From positions 46,929,175-46,993,174 of the forward strand of contig JAVGWX010000013.1 of NCBI GenBank assembly GCA_036924085.1: 64,000 nt of DNA. Reading direction: 5' to 3'. Shown here one piece after another: positions 10,195 to 23,230 of the stretch. A program made the translations under genes and the position numbers. The number at the start of each line of letters is the position of its first letter. Position 1 is the first letter of the stretch. The notes under the pieces are model-generated. The model was not told where the DNA came from. It saw only the letters and a list, made by a program, of their open reading frames with translations, and did not search any database. Source of the stretch: Ariolimax columbianus. Its lineage: Eukaryota > Mollusca > Gastropoda > Stylommatophora > Arionidae.

Positions 10195-10452
10195 CACAGC
10201 CAATGAGCTGATGGCAACTAGCAACTCACAGCCGGCTGCTTGAATCAGGGTCAGCAACCCACAGCTGACCAAGACCCTATTCCGCCTCCAAGTAACAGCC
10301 CTAGAAACAGGCTGCACTAGTGTAGTCTGGCAAAGAGACTAGGGATCACAGTGGGAATGCAAACTCTGTACCCAATGACACCAGCTGAAACCGGATGTGT
10401 CTGCCCGAAAAGTGCAGATATTGCAGCCTCACTGTAAACTATGACACAATGT
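10195..10452 (+). mobile_element. Diverged SINE-B relative
   Basis: Follows the SINE-B plan (CAGGGTCAGCAACCCACAGC, a GGATCACAG segment, then a core CTGAAACCGGATGTGTCTGC) but has a different middle. The closest relative in the window is 51575-51760. It abuts the LINE-H tail at 10445. Confidence 0.65.
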
Positions 10453-10960
10453 AACTTCTTCTTTGTATACGGTCAGACATCAACTTGAATTTGTTCAAAG
10501 AAAGCAGCGGTCATCCTGAGACTGTTGGCACAGGTCCTCGTATGTCAGGCAATTTTGATGCAAATGTTCAGGGGTCATTTTCCCAGTACCATTGGTGCAC
10601 TCGACAGTACACCTATCTTCAGTTTATTGAATAGATGTTACCTGGTCTGCTGTGCCCTTTTTGGAGTCACCACCTGCTCTCTTCTGTTCAGCTGGTAATA
10701 AGCATAATTTCTTGTGTAGCCAGTATGCTCTATTTCCCATTTGTTCCTGTATCTGACCCAAATAAACCTTTTGGCCTCTTCATAAGTCACACTTGAATCT
10801 GATTGTAGTAACCTTCCACCATCTTTCGCCAGTCTGTCTGCGTTGAATGTTACAGTGGCATGGGACCCAGTGTACTACGACTTTTTTGGGTTTGGACTGC
10901 TGGCATAGTTGACAGAGTACTGATCTTAGGATCATGACGAACACAGAAGCAAGAAATGTC
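10445..10960 (-). pseudogene. LINE-H RNase H end and tail fragment
   Basis: Minus-strand frames carry VVHWVPCHCNIQ (the last RNase H block, normally WVPSHCNIQGNEEAD) and then, with frameshifts, the tail with the RTGH-like and C-x-C-G elements. A weak TTCTTCTTTG marks the (GAA) tail at 10452. It is the most diverged LINE-H tail in the window. Only the last 500 bp or so remain. Confidence 0.75.
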
Positions 10961-11309
10961 AAGACACAACTCCCCAAGTAGGAGATACAAGGAAACAAAA
11001 AGTAGTCCCGTATCAGACTACGGTCGGGGATGAAGTGTTTGGATGGGAAAGCCAGCTGTTTTTTTACTGCTTTTACTTTCATAACTGTAAGCCAAATACT
11101 AATTTACTGTTGGGTCAACTGGGGCATGGTGATAGAGGAGATTGAACTTGATATCTCTGCAGCTAGAGCTCTGCTACTGAAGGCAATAGAATCATCAATA
11201 AAATCAGTATCAGTGGGATTTGATCTATTAGCAGCACTAGCATACCATCTACCCACCAGTAGAACTGTACTATTGATAAAAGTGAAAATCAGGATTTTAA
11301 ATGCAAATG
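10961..11309. other. Unassigned sequence
   Basis: I see nothing recognisable. A small plus-strand open frame (11030-11326) has no family resemblance. Confidence 0.4.
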
Positions 11310-11620
11310 AGGGATCAAGATGCTGAGCAGTGCATGAGTGTGGACCAGAGCTGCTAAGACTCTTCTACACTTCCACGCGGTGATCCTGGATAACATACTG
11401 CAACAGAAAAGACTAGCTAAGGAGAAGGGATCAAAGAGGGAAGGCTAGCCCGGTACTCAAAAATGCCTGCTAAAGTCGCATGTGTCGAACCAAAAGGTGC
11501 AAAAATCACAGTACCGCTGTAAATTATGACAACACATTCCGTTCTCCGGACGACATCCTGCTACCTGCAATACCCTATTCAGAGTTTGGTAGAGTGAGAT
11601 TGAATACGAACAAAAAGGAA
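11310..11620 (+). mobile_element. SINE-B copy with internal deletion
   Basis: Begins GGGATCAAGATGCTGAGCAG, the part just after the head. It lacks part of the body, then has CGGTGATCCTGGATAACA, a diverged core AAAGTCGCATGTGTCGAACC, and the 3' end GGTAGAGTGAGATTGAATAC. Confidence 0.75.
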
Positions 11621-12239
11621 AAAAGATGGTCAGAAGCAATAACAAACAACCACAGACTTGTGGAAGAATCAAGACAAAAATTGAAGATTAAAGATCGAAG
11701 GACAGACACATATATATGATGACATGCATGGTGGGTTAGTGTTACTATTCTGTGCTACAATTTAGACCCCAGCAACACACAGGAACATTCAGTAATGATG
11801 GACTGGAATTATCTTTTGAAAGCAACTGACAGAAACATGTCACAAGTACTGGACTCAGGAATAAGAAAGATATACAGGGTCAATAAAATAAATAAAAGCA
11901 ACTTCTCTTTGCAGTCAGTGTGCAAACTTGACGTTTACAAGCTTTTATTCAACTAACATGCATGACAGCTGTCCATTTGCGTGGACTTCTGTTTCTCATA
12001 TTTTAACCAAATTCTCCATAAACCTAGAAAGCTTAAGTTGTGTACACAGCCATTGCTAATGAGACATAATGGTCTATTAAATTTTGATATATCCTGAACA
12101 GGTCATAACAAAAGCTTGTACTGAAAAGCATAGTTTTTTAATACTTACTCCTTACTGAAGTTTCAAAAGACAAAAAACCTATATCATACCCAAGTTTGTA
12201 CCTGTGTCTCCAGAGTAAGACACCACTATCCTAACTGCT
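11621..12239. other. Unassigned AT-rich sequence
   Basis: I see no gene, LINE domain or tandem repeat. Confidence 0.5.
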
Positions 12240-12500
12240 CAGACACTCATTGCTCTAATTTTTTTCTTTACTGTCCCATAGTAGTTATGCTACTGTCTGG
12301 GAATGACGTTGTTAGAGACTTTAGTATACTAAGCTACAGCTTGTGAGGTTGGGTGGCAATTCCTTTCCTCACTGCCTTTTATTTGCCTAGTCATATGTCA
12401 AGTACCCATTTATAGTTAGGTCGACTGGAGCAAACTGAAAGCAGGATTCGTACCCTGTACCTTTCGCATAAAAAACAAGTGTTCTACCATTGCACTAATT
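12240..12500 (-). mobile_element. SINE-D, diverged
   Basis: Reverse orientation. It shares the SINE-D central block (AAGTACCCATTTATAGTTAG then GGTCGACTGGAGC) with 39490-39640 and, in forward form, with 19360 and 29237. The tRNA-like end lies toward 12500, where ACAAGTGTTCTACCATTGCA resembles a reversed A box. Confidence 0.6.
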
Positions 12501-13084
12501 GTACACATATAATGACAATTATTCAAAGTTATATTACAGAGCCAGGTAGTGTAGGTCATTAATTTTCCTATTGTTTATAATGATAATGAAGTGTCTCAAA
12601 CAACTGTATTCTTAGTCCATATCCAGTCGTCCTGACTTGTCTTGTCACTGGTTAAAGTGGACTCGGGGAGAGAGTGAGGTCGACGAACTGCGCAACCCTT
12701 CCTCACTTAAATCAAATTCTATGTTCATTTATCCAGTACTAACACAGTCGAGTCCTGTGACGACGAGCGAGCGGCAAAGCAAAGAGTGTAATTCCGCTGA
12801 CTAGCTAAACTGCAGTCAAACAGCTGCGTCAGTTGCAGGACTCCTGGCTAAGCAATAAAGCGGATGAGATACAGGGATTTGCTGACAGTCATGATCACTG
12901 TCTCGCAAAGCGAATCTTTCCATGCTCTCACTGCCTGTGAGTATGCTGATCCCGAATGGGAATCGTCAGCCATCTCCGCACCCATCCACAGCCCGGAATT
13001 ACAGAATACTCGACTGGAAGAACTGGCTATATAAAAAAAGAAAAGGTCCTCATCACTCATGATGGACAAACAACACACATTCTC
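12501..13084. other. Unassigned sequence
   Basis: Bases 13030-13080 (GGTCCTCATCACTCATGATG) recur in diverged form at 53710-53745, so part of a dispersed repeat is here. No gene is recognisable. Confidence 0.4.
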
Positions 13085-13935
13085 AGTTGTAGAAATTGAT
13101 TATAATGGCGTTCATCAGGGCAATACAATCTCCCCAAAAACTCTTCACATCTGCCCTTGAAGCCTTTAAAAACTAAATTGGGGAGACACATGTACCAAGT
13201 TTGATGGAGAAATGCTCAACTGGTAGTTGATGACATAGTCATCTACAGTCACAGTGTCAGAGAGGCTGAGAAATGTCTAAATGAGCTCAATGAAGCAAGA
13301 GAAGCAGTAGGTTTAAAATCATTAGAAAGAAAACCCAATACATAATGAGCATGCATTGCTCAAGTGGAAAACTGTGGCTAGAAAATGATCATGCTAAAAA
13401 TGTGAATTTTTACTTTTAACTGGGCCAAGCAATTACAAACTCCTCAAAAAGAAAACGTAATATTTCACATAGGATAACAGCAGAAGGGTTCAGCTTCGGT
13501 CGTATCGAGCCCATTCTTATACAGATAAGAAACAAGGCAAGAGTTCACACCTTTAAAAGCATGGTTTTCCATGATATATGGCTGTGTGCGGTATGTTAAC
13601 TAAGGAAAACAGATGAAGAGTCATGTAAAGGACAATGGAGTGAAGAACATGTCTCTCTACATGACCGAATTTGCAACACAGAAATCAGGCACTGAACTGC
13701 CTTCAAGGACATCATGGATGTTGCATTGTTAGTAAATTCAGATGGGCAAGGCATGTGGTGCGCATGGCGGACCACAAATGGTCACGAAAGGTGAAGTCTT
13801 AGTTGCCTTGCAACTTAAAATGACCATGCGGGTTTCCATTAATGAGATGGAGAGATGAACTGAGAAAAAGTCTATGCTCAATATAGTATGCTAAGCAAAA
13901 CAAGCAGAGGTTGAGTTTAAAAATTTAGGCTATCT
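13085..13935 (+). pseudogene. LINE-R reverse transcriptase fragment
   Basis: Plus-strand frames with several stops give GVHQGNTISPK (for the usual GVRQGD-x-ISPK) and then KLNWGDT. A VVDDIVIYSHSVREAEKC follows, in place of FADDIV. The catalytic Asp pair is kept but its context is changed. After 13600 come HDRICNTEIRH and a FRWARHVVRM-type motif in another frame, the C-terminal end of RTE-like LINEs, then MRWRDEL. The order and 850-bp span fit one decayed copy with internal loss. Confidence 0.75.
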
Positions 13936-14029
13936 GGCATCAGGCACTTCCTTTGCCTGATTGAATACAGGATTAAAGATTATAAAGAAACTAGAAAATT
14001 GCTTTTATGGATTAATAGAACAACATACT

Positions 14030-14335
14030 GACCAGAACGACACACCAGGGACTATTTATTGACCAAGACCCCTATCTTTCTTCTATGTAGTGTAGCATTG
14101 TCTGGAGACAGGCTGTTTTCAAGACAATCTGGCTGACCAATTATGTGATCCGGTAGTAGTGAGCACCATGCAGGTGAAGCCAATCATTGCACAGCCGCCT
14201 GGAGGACCTCGGTCCACCTTCTTCAGCACACTTGGAATGTGAGGAAAGCTACTACAACCCACCCCTTAGCGCCCTTTTCAAGGTGCACAAAAGAGGAAAC
14301 TTAACTCACCGTGGGCATTAAACAAAACAACATTA
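14030..14335 (-). repeat. Dispersed repeat C, copy 5
   Basis: Reverse copy with CTGGAGGACCTCGGTCCACC and the AAGGTGCACAAAAGAG end. It matches 1615-1985. Confidence 0.8.
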
Positions 14336-14644
14336 TTAACATGGCTTAATTTAATAGAATATTTGTAACCACTGATTTATGTACTTGCAATTGTACAATA
14401 CTGTATATTGAGTCATGCAATATACATGCATTAATACTTGTAAACTATTAATGGTATTTAAAAACATAAATTAATTTTGATTTTTAGTCTTTATAAGTTT
14501 ATTCATTTCAGCCAGAGAATATAGTCACCTCCTAAAGTTGGCTTCCTTAAATGGAAGCCTGTGCAAGGCACTTTCAGGCACTTAGCATTCACCCGCATTA
14601 CATTTGTTAACTTCATTAAGTAACACCTAACACAACTGTCTTTA
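14336..14644. other. Unassigned AT-rich sequence
   Basis: Nothing recognisable. Confidence 0.5.
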
Positions 14645-15240
14645 GTGACATTTTACAACATGCATGGAGGTGTAACAGCCCATTGTATAAATATAGTTAG
14701 ACCTAGATTGGAGTACTGTGTACAGGTGTGGAGTCCTTATTATAGAGGGGATATAAACATGCTGGGAAGGATACAAAGAAGAGCGACAAAGCTGATAGTG
14801 GGATTCCAGAATTACAGTTACAAGGAAAGAATCAGAAAAACCGGCCTACACTTCAGTATCTAGAAAAGAGAAGAATTCAGGAAGACTAATACAGGTTTAT
14901 AGTAAGATAATCACAGGGAAAGGTTAAATTAGACTACAAGTTTTTCAAAATAAATACAACCACCAACGAGAACAAGAGGGTACAGATACAAATTAAGTAA
15001 AGAAAGGTCCAGATTGGATATTAGGAAATATTTTTTTTAGTCACTCAGAGAGTGGTCAATACTTTGAATGCATTATGAATACCAAAGGAGGTGGTGGAGG
15101 CAGAGACAGTCAATGCATTTAAGAATAGATAAGATTGGATGTCCACAGCTTTTAAAGCAGGGTAATACAAATGTGACTGATTGTCTACAGACTCTGATGA
15201 GTCTTCTAAACCAGTATAAAAAACGTTAAAGTTATTCTTT
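14645..15240 (+). pseudogene. LINE-C (CR1/L2/jockey-like) RT 3' end
   Basis: A plus frame from 14645 reads NIVRPRLEYCVQVWSPYYRG and IQRRATKLIVGFQNYSYKER. This is the conserved C-terminal region after the RT fingers and palm in CR1/L2/jockey-type LINEs. After a stop near 14863, shifted frames continue with R-S-R-L-D-I-R-K-Y-F-type text and a N-A-F-K-N-R-like end near 15120. It matches in reverse 21300-21840, so the two are copies of one family. It is 5' truncated and dead. Confidence 0.85.
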
Positions 15241-15561
15241 CCTCCCCAGTAACGAGCCCTGCATGACTGTACTGTATGCTCCTACAGTCATTGAGAACTA
15301 ATGAATTTAGATCTACTAATTTATTAATATTAGTAACATTTTGTAAAAGAGAGCACCACTAGCATTTAAAAACTAGCAGTAGCAGCAGTTAAATATCCTA
15401 GCTTGTAGTTAATGTTAGTAATTATAGTCATAGCTAGCTGGCAAGTGTTTTATAATTTAACTACATTTTAGCATTTGTAATTATCTATCATTAAAATCTC
15501 AAAGATGGCCTAACTAAAAAGTAAAGTGGATTACAAAAGCTCAAATGTGCAAATTACTTAC
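15241..15561. other. Unassigned AT-rich sequence
   Basis: Probably the LINE-C 3' flank. I see no gene. Confidence 0.4.
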
Positions 15562-15919
15562 CGGTATAACATTTCTTGCTGTTAATCTACCAATGCCTTT
15601 ACTGGCATCTATAGTTCTGTGAATCCATAGCAGGCTGACGATGGTCGATCTAGATTTGTATCCAGAACTTTCGCTGAATAATCCCCAAACTGTTTTGAAT
15701 AGTACAATGAACGACCATCCCAACTCAAGTCTGGGATTCGGCAAAATAACATATTATTATTACTTAACTTATAGCAAACCTACTACTACTAATAGTAATA
15801 GTTTTAACACACAGTACATCAAACATGTGTGCACTGCTCGAGGTGCCCACATTGACTCACGTTTTCTCCCATTTAAGCAACCAAGTCGCAGTGTTTTTTT
15901 GCGGCATGGCTTTCCCCAT
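15562..15919 (-). CDS. Possible two-exon host gene start (tentative)
   Basis: On the minus strand, ATG at 15919 (or 15907 in frame) opens MGKAMPQKNTATWLLKWEK and meets a consensus donor, AC then GTGAGT, at 15860. A 130-bp intron would end with CCCAG at 15731. The next 169 bases (15730-15562) stay open in the matching frame (LELGWSFIVLFKTVWG and so on) and end at CCG then GTAAGT. Exon 1 leaves phase 2 and exon 2 closes it. I recognise no family. It lies in the least transposon-rich stretch, with an ETS-like CGGAAGT upstream at 16226-16232. A chance open frame of this size is quite possible. Confidence 0.2.
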
Positions 15920-16284
15920 TAACGAGCCAGTTCCAACATTCCGGCTTCAAATTTCGTTTCACGCAACAGGTAGTTAGTAGAAGGCTAGGCAGAATATTTA
16001 GAATTATAGAAATAAGCCCAGCTAAAACGCCGATCCTGGAAAAGTCAATCCCCTGTAGTTAAAAGAGCGAAACAACCTACCAATCCCTAAACCACAAACT
16101 CAGTTCTAGAACGCACCACGTATAAGATTGAGGAAGGGACTGTTGATGCTAACCTAAGCCCTCCATTCCTCGGCAAACTACATGCTTACATTCGTTCCGC
16201 AGGCATTTTGTTCTTTTGGTGGGACTTCCGCTTACGGTGTAACATAAATCAGTTACCCCCCGTTAGAAATTTACAAATAATTCC
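15920..16284. promoter_or_regulatory. Possible upstream region of the 15.9-kb minus-strand gene
   Basis: No transposon signature is visible. The minus strand has GCGGAAGTCCC near 16230, an ETS-family core of the kind found in animal housekeeping promoters. Only motif-level evidence exists. Confidence 0.15.
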
Positions 16285-16442
16285 TCATCTGTCTGTCTGT
16301 GTCTCTGTCCCTCTCTCTCACTCGCTCTGTCTTTCTCTTTCTCTGTGCCTCTCTTCCTCTTCCTCTCACTCTGTCTCTCTCACTATCTCTTATGAACAAA
16401 ACACACTAACAATCTATCTATCTATCTATCTAACTATATCTA

Positions 16443-16476
<34 letters not shown>

Positions 16477-16480
16477 AAGA
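16285..16480 (+). repeat. CT-rich tract and (TCTA/TCTG)n microsatellite
   Basis: CT-rich dinucleotide-like sequence runs over 16285-16395, and tetranucleotide TCTA and TCTG runs over 16410-16478. Confidence 0.95.
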
Positions 16481-16854
16481 CCCAACTTCGCGTTCTCGTT
16501 CATACTCCTGGAAGCAGGTGCGTTTCATTAGCCTGGCGTACAGATGGGATCGGCTCTGTAATTCCTATACTAGTCAGCATGCTTTGGATCCTCGCATTGC
16601 ATTACGGCCGGACGACCATATCAACCTCCCCAAGTACGCTTTTGTACGTAAAAGCAGTCGCAGCTACTAAAGAAGCCTCGTCAAGAGTTTATTCAGCCCG
16701 AGTAGCTTCGAACGACAACATTTAGCTACAAGACGAAGCGTGTTCAAATGTAACTCGCCCCAATGGATTTATTGCAAACAAATTAAAGGAACATCAGCAG
16801 GTGTGGCAAAATTAATAAAAGCAATTGTTGTGAAGCAAGTATGCACCGCGATAA
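16481..16854. other. Unassigned sequence
   Basis: Nothing recognisable. Confidence 0.5.
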
Positions 16855-17036
16855 GCATCTGCTTGGGTAGATATTCAGACACGCATCCATCTACTTGGGT
16901 AGATATTCAGACACGCATCCATCTACTTGGGTAGATATTCAGACACGCATCCATCTACTTGGGTAGATATTCAGACACGCATCCATCTACTTGGGTAGAT
17001 ATTCAGACACGCATCCATCTGCTTGGGTAGATATCG
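16855..17036 (+). repeat. 32-bp tandem array, 6 copies
   Basis: CTTGGGTAGATATTCAGAC recurs every 32 bp from 16862. Copies are almost identical. The right end abuts the truncated C-terminal side of the mariner transposase relic at 17037. Confidence 0.97.
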
Positions 17037-17866
17037 CATGCCGTCCTGGAGTCAGCCAATAGAAGTTCTTCAAAGTTAAAAATAATGCGGTCAGCATAAC
17101 CTTACAAAGCTAAAACCTGTGATTGGAATTTCTTGGATTTTGGTGATCTGGAATGGTTCCATTGCATGTTTGCTGTTTTGGTGATCTGGAATGGTTCCAT
17201 TGCATGTTTGCTGTTTTTGGTGATCTGGAATGCTTTCATTGCATGATTGCTGTTTTGGTGATCTGAAATTATTCCATTGCATGATTGCTGTTTTGGTGAC
17301 CGGGAACGCTTCCATTGCACGCGTGCTGTTTTGGTGATCATTGCATGTTTGCTGTTTTACTACACGGCTCAAAGTGGTGGCATAACGACTCATCACCTAC
17401 CACTATGCGCAACAGAAATCCATCAACTTCCGCTTCCTGACGCAGCAAGTAGCTCAAACTCAACCCCATACGTTCTTCCTTATGGTGGTCTGTCACCATC
17501 CGTAGGACCCATTGTAAACACACCTTCCGATACTTAAGTTTCTTCGTAACCATCATTTGGACTGTCTCAAGCGACACAGCGAATTCCTCTGCTAGCGAAC
17601 GTAAGCTCCGACGACATTCCACTCGTTTTGCTGCATCAATATTGGCGATGGCTTTTTGTGTTGCAACAATATACGCCACACCTGGTCGCGAAAGATCTTT
17701 TGTTAACTCATTTCCTTCCCGAAACATCCGTGACTTCACTGTTGCCTTCGACACATTTTTGTCACCTTATACTACTTGTATTCTGGCGATGAATATCGAA
17801 TGGTCGTTAATCAAGTCATCTTTTGTTAAAATAGAGATGACCTGCAAGACCACCTAAACTAACTCT
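17037..17866 (-). pseudogene. Mariner transposase, broken, with internal minisatellite
   Basis: Minus strand, from 17866: ARIQVV, a stop, then GDKNVSKATV and LTKDLSRPGVAYIVATQK, followed by the second helix-turn-helix (RRSLRSLAEEFAVSLETVQ, then KLKYRKVCLQWVLR). The first catalytic Asp lies in VVGDESLCHHFEP. The next conserved block (SK, then M-x-W, then SPK) is expanded into a 38-bp array (17137-17358). A normal continuation, SKKFQ and then KVMLTALFLT, runs to about 17040. The other two catalytic Asp are missing. The N-terminal piece of the same copy lies at 18570-18659 beyond an inserted LINE tail. Confidence 0.85.
17137..17358 (-). repeat. 38-bp tandem array inside mariner transposase
   Basis: TGGTGATC recurs at 17141, 17179, 17218, 17256, 17294 and 17332, so the period is 38 with one 39. 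The unit is the codons for the SK-x2-x-M-x-W-x-H-x2-SPK block of the transposase. As 38 is not a multiple of 3, each added copy shifts the frame. Confidence 0.95.
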
Positions 17867-18560
17867 ATTCTGATTGTAACGAATATGACATGAAGATCGA
17901 CACAGGCATGACAGAAAAAATGTTGCTAACACGTGAACAAGTGCAGAGAAATTTCCACATGAGTAACATTGGTATGAAGCAAGTTTAAATATTTAGCTAG
18001 TATGTTCACCGATGAGTGGACAGAGAGATCGCACATAAAATTCAGAAGGCGAACGGTGTCCACTATCAAATTGCACCGATTTTAAAACACTCTAGAGAGC
18101 TTCTTTCAAATGAGAGGAGGCTGATAAATGCACTACTTATTCATACATTGTATTACCGATGTTAATCTTGGTCTTTACAAGAAACACGTAAGAGTAAGAT
18201 CCAGAGCTGCGAGATGCGTTGTGATAGAAGTGCAGCCGGAAAGACAATCCGTAGCCGAATCCACAATACCACGCTGAGGCAGACAGTGAGGGCAAACCAA
18301 GTAAGTGGCTAAATTGACTCCCAACAAATCAAGTGGTTTGGTTATTTAGTCGGAATGAATTGTGATCAGCCTGTATCAAGAGAATATCATATGCAGGTCT
18401 AAGATCCACGAGCAAGAGGCAGACCTCAATGTCGATAGATCGAGGGCGTCTATGACACACTCAGAAAGTTATACCTAACGACAGCACAAGCCTCCCACTT
18501 GGCGATAACTAGAAATCTACGCATCCAGTCTCTATGAAGAAGAGAATGAAGAAGAAGAAG
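17867..18560 (+). mobile_element. LINE-R tail with (GAA)-rich end, inserted in mariner
   Basis: Bases 18290-18530 on the plus strand give IKWFGYLVGM, RARGRPQCR and DTLRKLYLTTAQASHLAI, the C-terminal end typical of RTE-like LINEs (K-W-F-G-H, G-R-P-R, then A-x2-L-A). A GAA-rich tail at 18537-18560 ends exactly where mariner coding sequence resumes. The insert splits the mariner N-terminus at the position after TAEG. Bases 17870-18180 are not recognisable and may be the 5' part of the insert. I could not find a convincing target-site duplication. Confidence 0.65.
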
Positions 18561-18767
18561 ACTTCCTTCAGCTGTTGGGAACTGAATCACCGATCGCTGA
18601 TCAAACTTGGACGGAGTCCGTATCACACCCACCATTGAGAACGTTGTCTGCAGCATCACACTTGTACATTAGTATGTGCTTATTAAGTCATATGTGAGAT
18701 ACTCGTACACCTCCTATGTATGCTCACATGATTCAGCACGGGCAAGTTTAATTTGAACACGCCTCGT
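18561..18767 (-). pseudogene. Mariner 5' end: terminal repeat, leader, N-terminus
   Basis: The terminal repeat, reversed as TTTGAACACGCCTCGTA, ends at 18767 and is the same as in the 5472-6205 element. Inside it the minus strand reads MVGVIRTPSKFDQRSVIQFP and then TAEGS, the first helix of the transposase, before the LINE tail interrupts it. It continues at 17866 on the other side of the insert. Confidence 0.8.
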
Positions 18768-19055
18768 ATCTGTCTGACTGGCTATCTATCGGCAAGCACT
18801 AACACGTCAATTCATTTGGACACGGCTCGTATCTGTCTGACTGGCTATCTATAGGCAAGCACTAACACGTCAATTCATTTGGACACGGCTCGTATCTGTC
18901 TGACTGGCTATCTATAGGCAAGCACTAAAACGTCAATTCATTTGGACACGGCTCGTATCTGTCTGACTGGCTATCTATCGGCAAGCACTAACACGTCAAT
19001 TCATTTGGACACGGCTCGTATCTGTCTGACTGGCTATCTATCGGCAAGCACTAAC
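18768..19055 (+). repeat. 63-bp tandem array containing mariner terminal repeat
   Basis: GTCTGACTGGCTATCTAT recurs every 63 bp (18772, 18835 and on), about 4.6 copies. Each unit ends in ATTTGGACACGGCTCGTAT, a diverged copy of the mariner end that borders the array at 18749-18767. The array therefore duplicates the transposon end plus flank. Confidence 0.95.
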
Positions 19056-19359
19056 AGGACAATAATAATGAACGTTTTTAGATGTTAATCAAAATAAATT
19101 GAAACAGGTTTTTGAACAGAAAAACCAGTTCCAACAACCTACTGTTTAAAAAGCTCCTACTACCAACAACACTATCGTGAGCAGCGCCAGACTTAGCCTT
19201 CGTGTGGCCCTTGACTCAAAGAGAAGATGAAATAATGTTTGGTAACTTTTTCGTTAAAAAAAAACAATTTGCTTTTCGCTCTAAAATGGTATTTTTACAT
19301 TCTTGAGGCTCTAAAAGGTAACCTAGTCAAGATTTCATATATTTAGGGACGCGTTAGCG
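19056..19359. other. Unassigned sequence
   Basis: Nothing recognisable. Confidence 0.5.
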
Positions 19360-19565
19360 TTTTCATTGCGAGCAATTATTTATTTTCTGTAGTAACAGCG
19401 TGACTCGGTTCGAATCGCGTTGGGAGACTAAACAAATTCGGATCGTGGTTTTAATCGAGGATCGCTACTCCAGTCAATCCAGCTGTGAATGGGTACCTGA
19501 CGCATACGTTAGAGAAAGTAAAAACAGCAGGGAAGGGTACTGACCTCCCCACCTCTCACAGACTG
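19360..19565 (+). mobile_element. SINE-D copy
   Basis: A tRNA-like B box GGTTCGAATCGCG at 19408 is followed by the SINE-D central block CCAGCTGTGAATGGGTACC at about 19480. The A-box half is poorly preserved. Confidence 0.6.
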
Positions 19566-20479
19566 AGGCTTAGAACAATGGAATCTTGAAAAACTCAATT
19601 TCCAACAAGCGGTTAATTCTGCTGAATTTTCACTTCACTTCACTTTACTTTACTTTACTTTACTTTACTTTGTCAACATATTGAGAAATCCATGACTTAT
19701 TTAGGGTGAAACATATTTTTTCAGGCTTTACTGTAGTTATATGTAAATGGTATGTATCGGTTTTCAGAAAACAAAACTTGCTAGTTGCTATGATTTCTTC
19801 GTCCGGTAAATGCGACTAAGAGCTTCAGTGAAAATGCTTGATTCTTGGAAAGTGTCAGGGTGTGGTGCAAGCGGTGCCAATTGAGCGCAAGCTTGGTTTG
19901 CAGTCCCAACATACCTGGTTCGAAATCATTTTATGTTCAGTTTGACTGGGCATGTCTGGAATTTTCTGGGTGTGAATACTTCTCCACGTACAGAATGAAT
20001 AGGCAAAACTACTGTACTGTAAAACTGTCATGGAGGAACACACACAACAATACATTACAAATATGTACACACACGCATTCATATACTGGCTAATACGTCC
20101 TGATATGAACTTAAAGACGACGGTCTATGTTTGAAAGAGTGTGCCTTCACCAATATAAACCAGTAAGACAAACCTTTAAAAAACATTATTCTAAAACTTA
20201 TAAAAGTAAAACTATACTTGTATTATTAGATTCACACACCACGCACACACTTTATGTTTCACAATTTAGCAATTCAAAACTACACTAAATTTATTGCTGC
20301 TCAGAACAAACAATTAGGTGTATTAAATTTCAATTCTGAAATTAAGAAAACAATCGAACGTTTTCAATAGTCGTTTTTAAAACAAAACGTTATTGGAGCA
20401 TGTTCCAGTTGTTAAAAGTAGGTTTCATCTCCCCTCCTTACTCTGTAATAGACCTGCCATTTGATATTTGCTTGCTACA
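19566..20479. other. Unassigned; (ACTTT)n at 19625-19672
   Basis: A short ACTTT pentanucleotide array is present, perhaps the expanded tail of the preceding SINE-D, whose 29.2-kb copy also ends in TACTTTACTTTTAC. The rest shows nothing recognisable. Confidence 0.5.
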
Positions 20480-21150
20480 TCGCACACCCTAACGACGACA
20501 TGGAAGGTAATTCCGTGCCAGCAGGAGAGATCTGCACCAATTTCAGAGCTGAAGCAACAGTATGTGCTGCTACTCAGATTCGTATCAGCCAAACTACATC
20601 TTTATGAAAGGAGGTCATTCTAGCAAACTCCAGGAGTCATCTCAAGTTTTCAACCAAGCTGATGTCCTCAAAACATAGATTTAGCCATAGAGTGAATTCC
20701 GGTTAACTGCGTGGTCCTTGGAAAAGAGAAGGCTTGTGAGCTAGCAAAAGCTGGAAGTGGTGTCACACAGACTCGCCATCCATGGAGTTATAAAGAAGCA
20801 TAAGCACTCATAAAACGGTCCACGAAGACGAAATAGAGAGACCAACACAACGAATATAAGCCAGAAAATGACTGTATGGCACATACAAACGTGTCAGAGA
20901 TTGACAGATAAAGATCTTCAGACTTACAACGGAACATTGTAAACTAAAGACTCACATCCACATGCGTTTGTGGAACACCCAAGCAAACACCAGAACATGC
21001 CCTGCAGGACTGCCCCACTTAAACAGACCATAAGGAGGCAGTCTGGCCCGATGGATTGACCATGCTGTGGAGGACAGACAAAGACTTGAAGCACGTAGTC
21101 TCCTTTGTGAACCTCACCGGGCTAGAAGCACAGCATTAGTTGATTGAAGA
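20480..21150 (+). pseudogene. LINE RNase H and C-terminal tail, second LINE-H-like family
   Basis: Plus frames with many stops give PAGEICTNFRAEA (the RNase H Glu block), LAKAGSGVTQTRH after a lost WVP block, then SYKEA. The tail follows: ACVCGTPKQTPEHALQDCPT, VWPDGLTMLW and DLKHVVSFV. This is the same tail architecture as LINE-H but clearly a different family. All of the endonuclease and RT parts are gone. Confidence 0.75.
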
Positions 21151-21299
21151 AGAAAGCGAAGAAGTAGATACATGATTGGTGTAACGGGGCCAGATGCAGT
21201 TGCCGCGCTATGTTTTCTAAAGAGAAAAGAGGGGGGGGGGGGAGGGGATGGGGGATGCAGTTTAATGACATTCTTAACTTAACTTAATCTTAACCTAGC
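21151..21299. repeat. G-rich low-complexity sequence
   Basis: A G homopolymer-rich stretch lies near 21229-21255 beside the 3' end of the LINE-C copy. Confidence 0.6.

Positions 21300-23230
<1,931 letters not shown>

Noticed and set aside
15641..15922. Plus-strand 93-codon frame
   Set aside because: It lies antisense to the tentative minus-strand exons and has no recognisable family or splice context.
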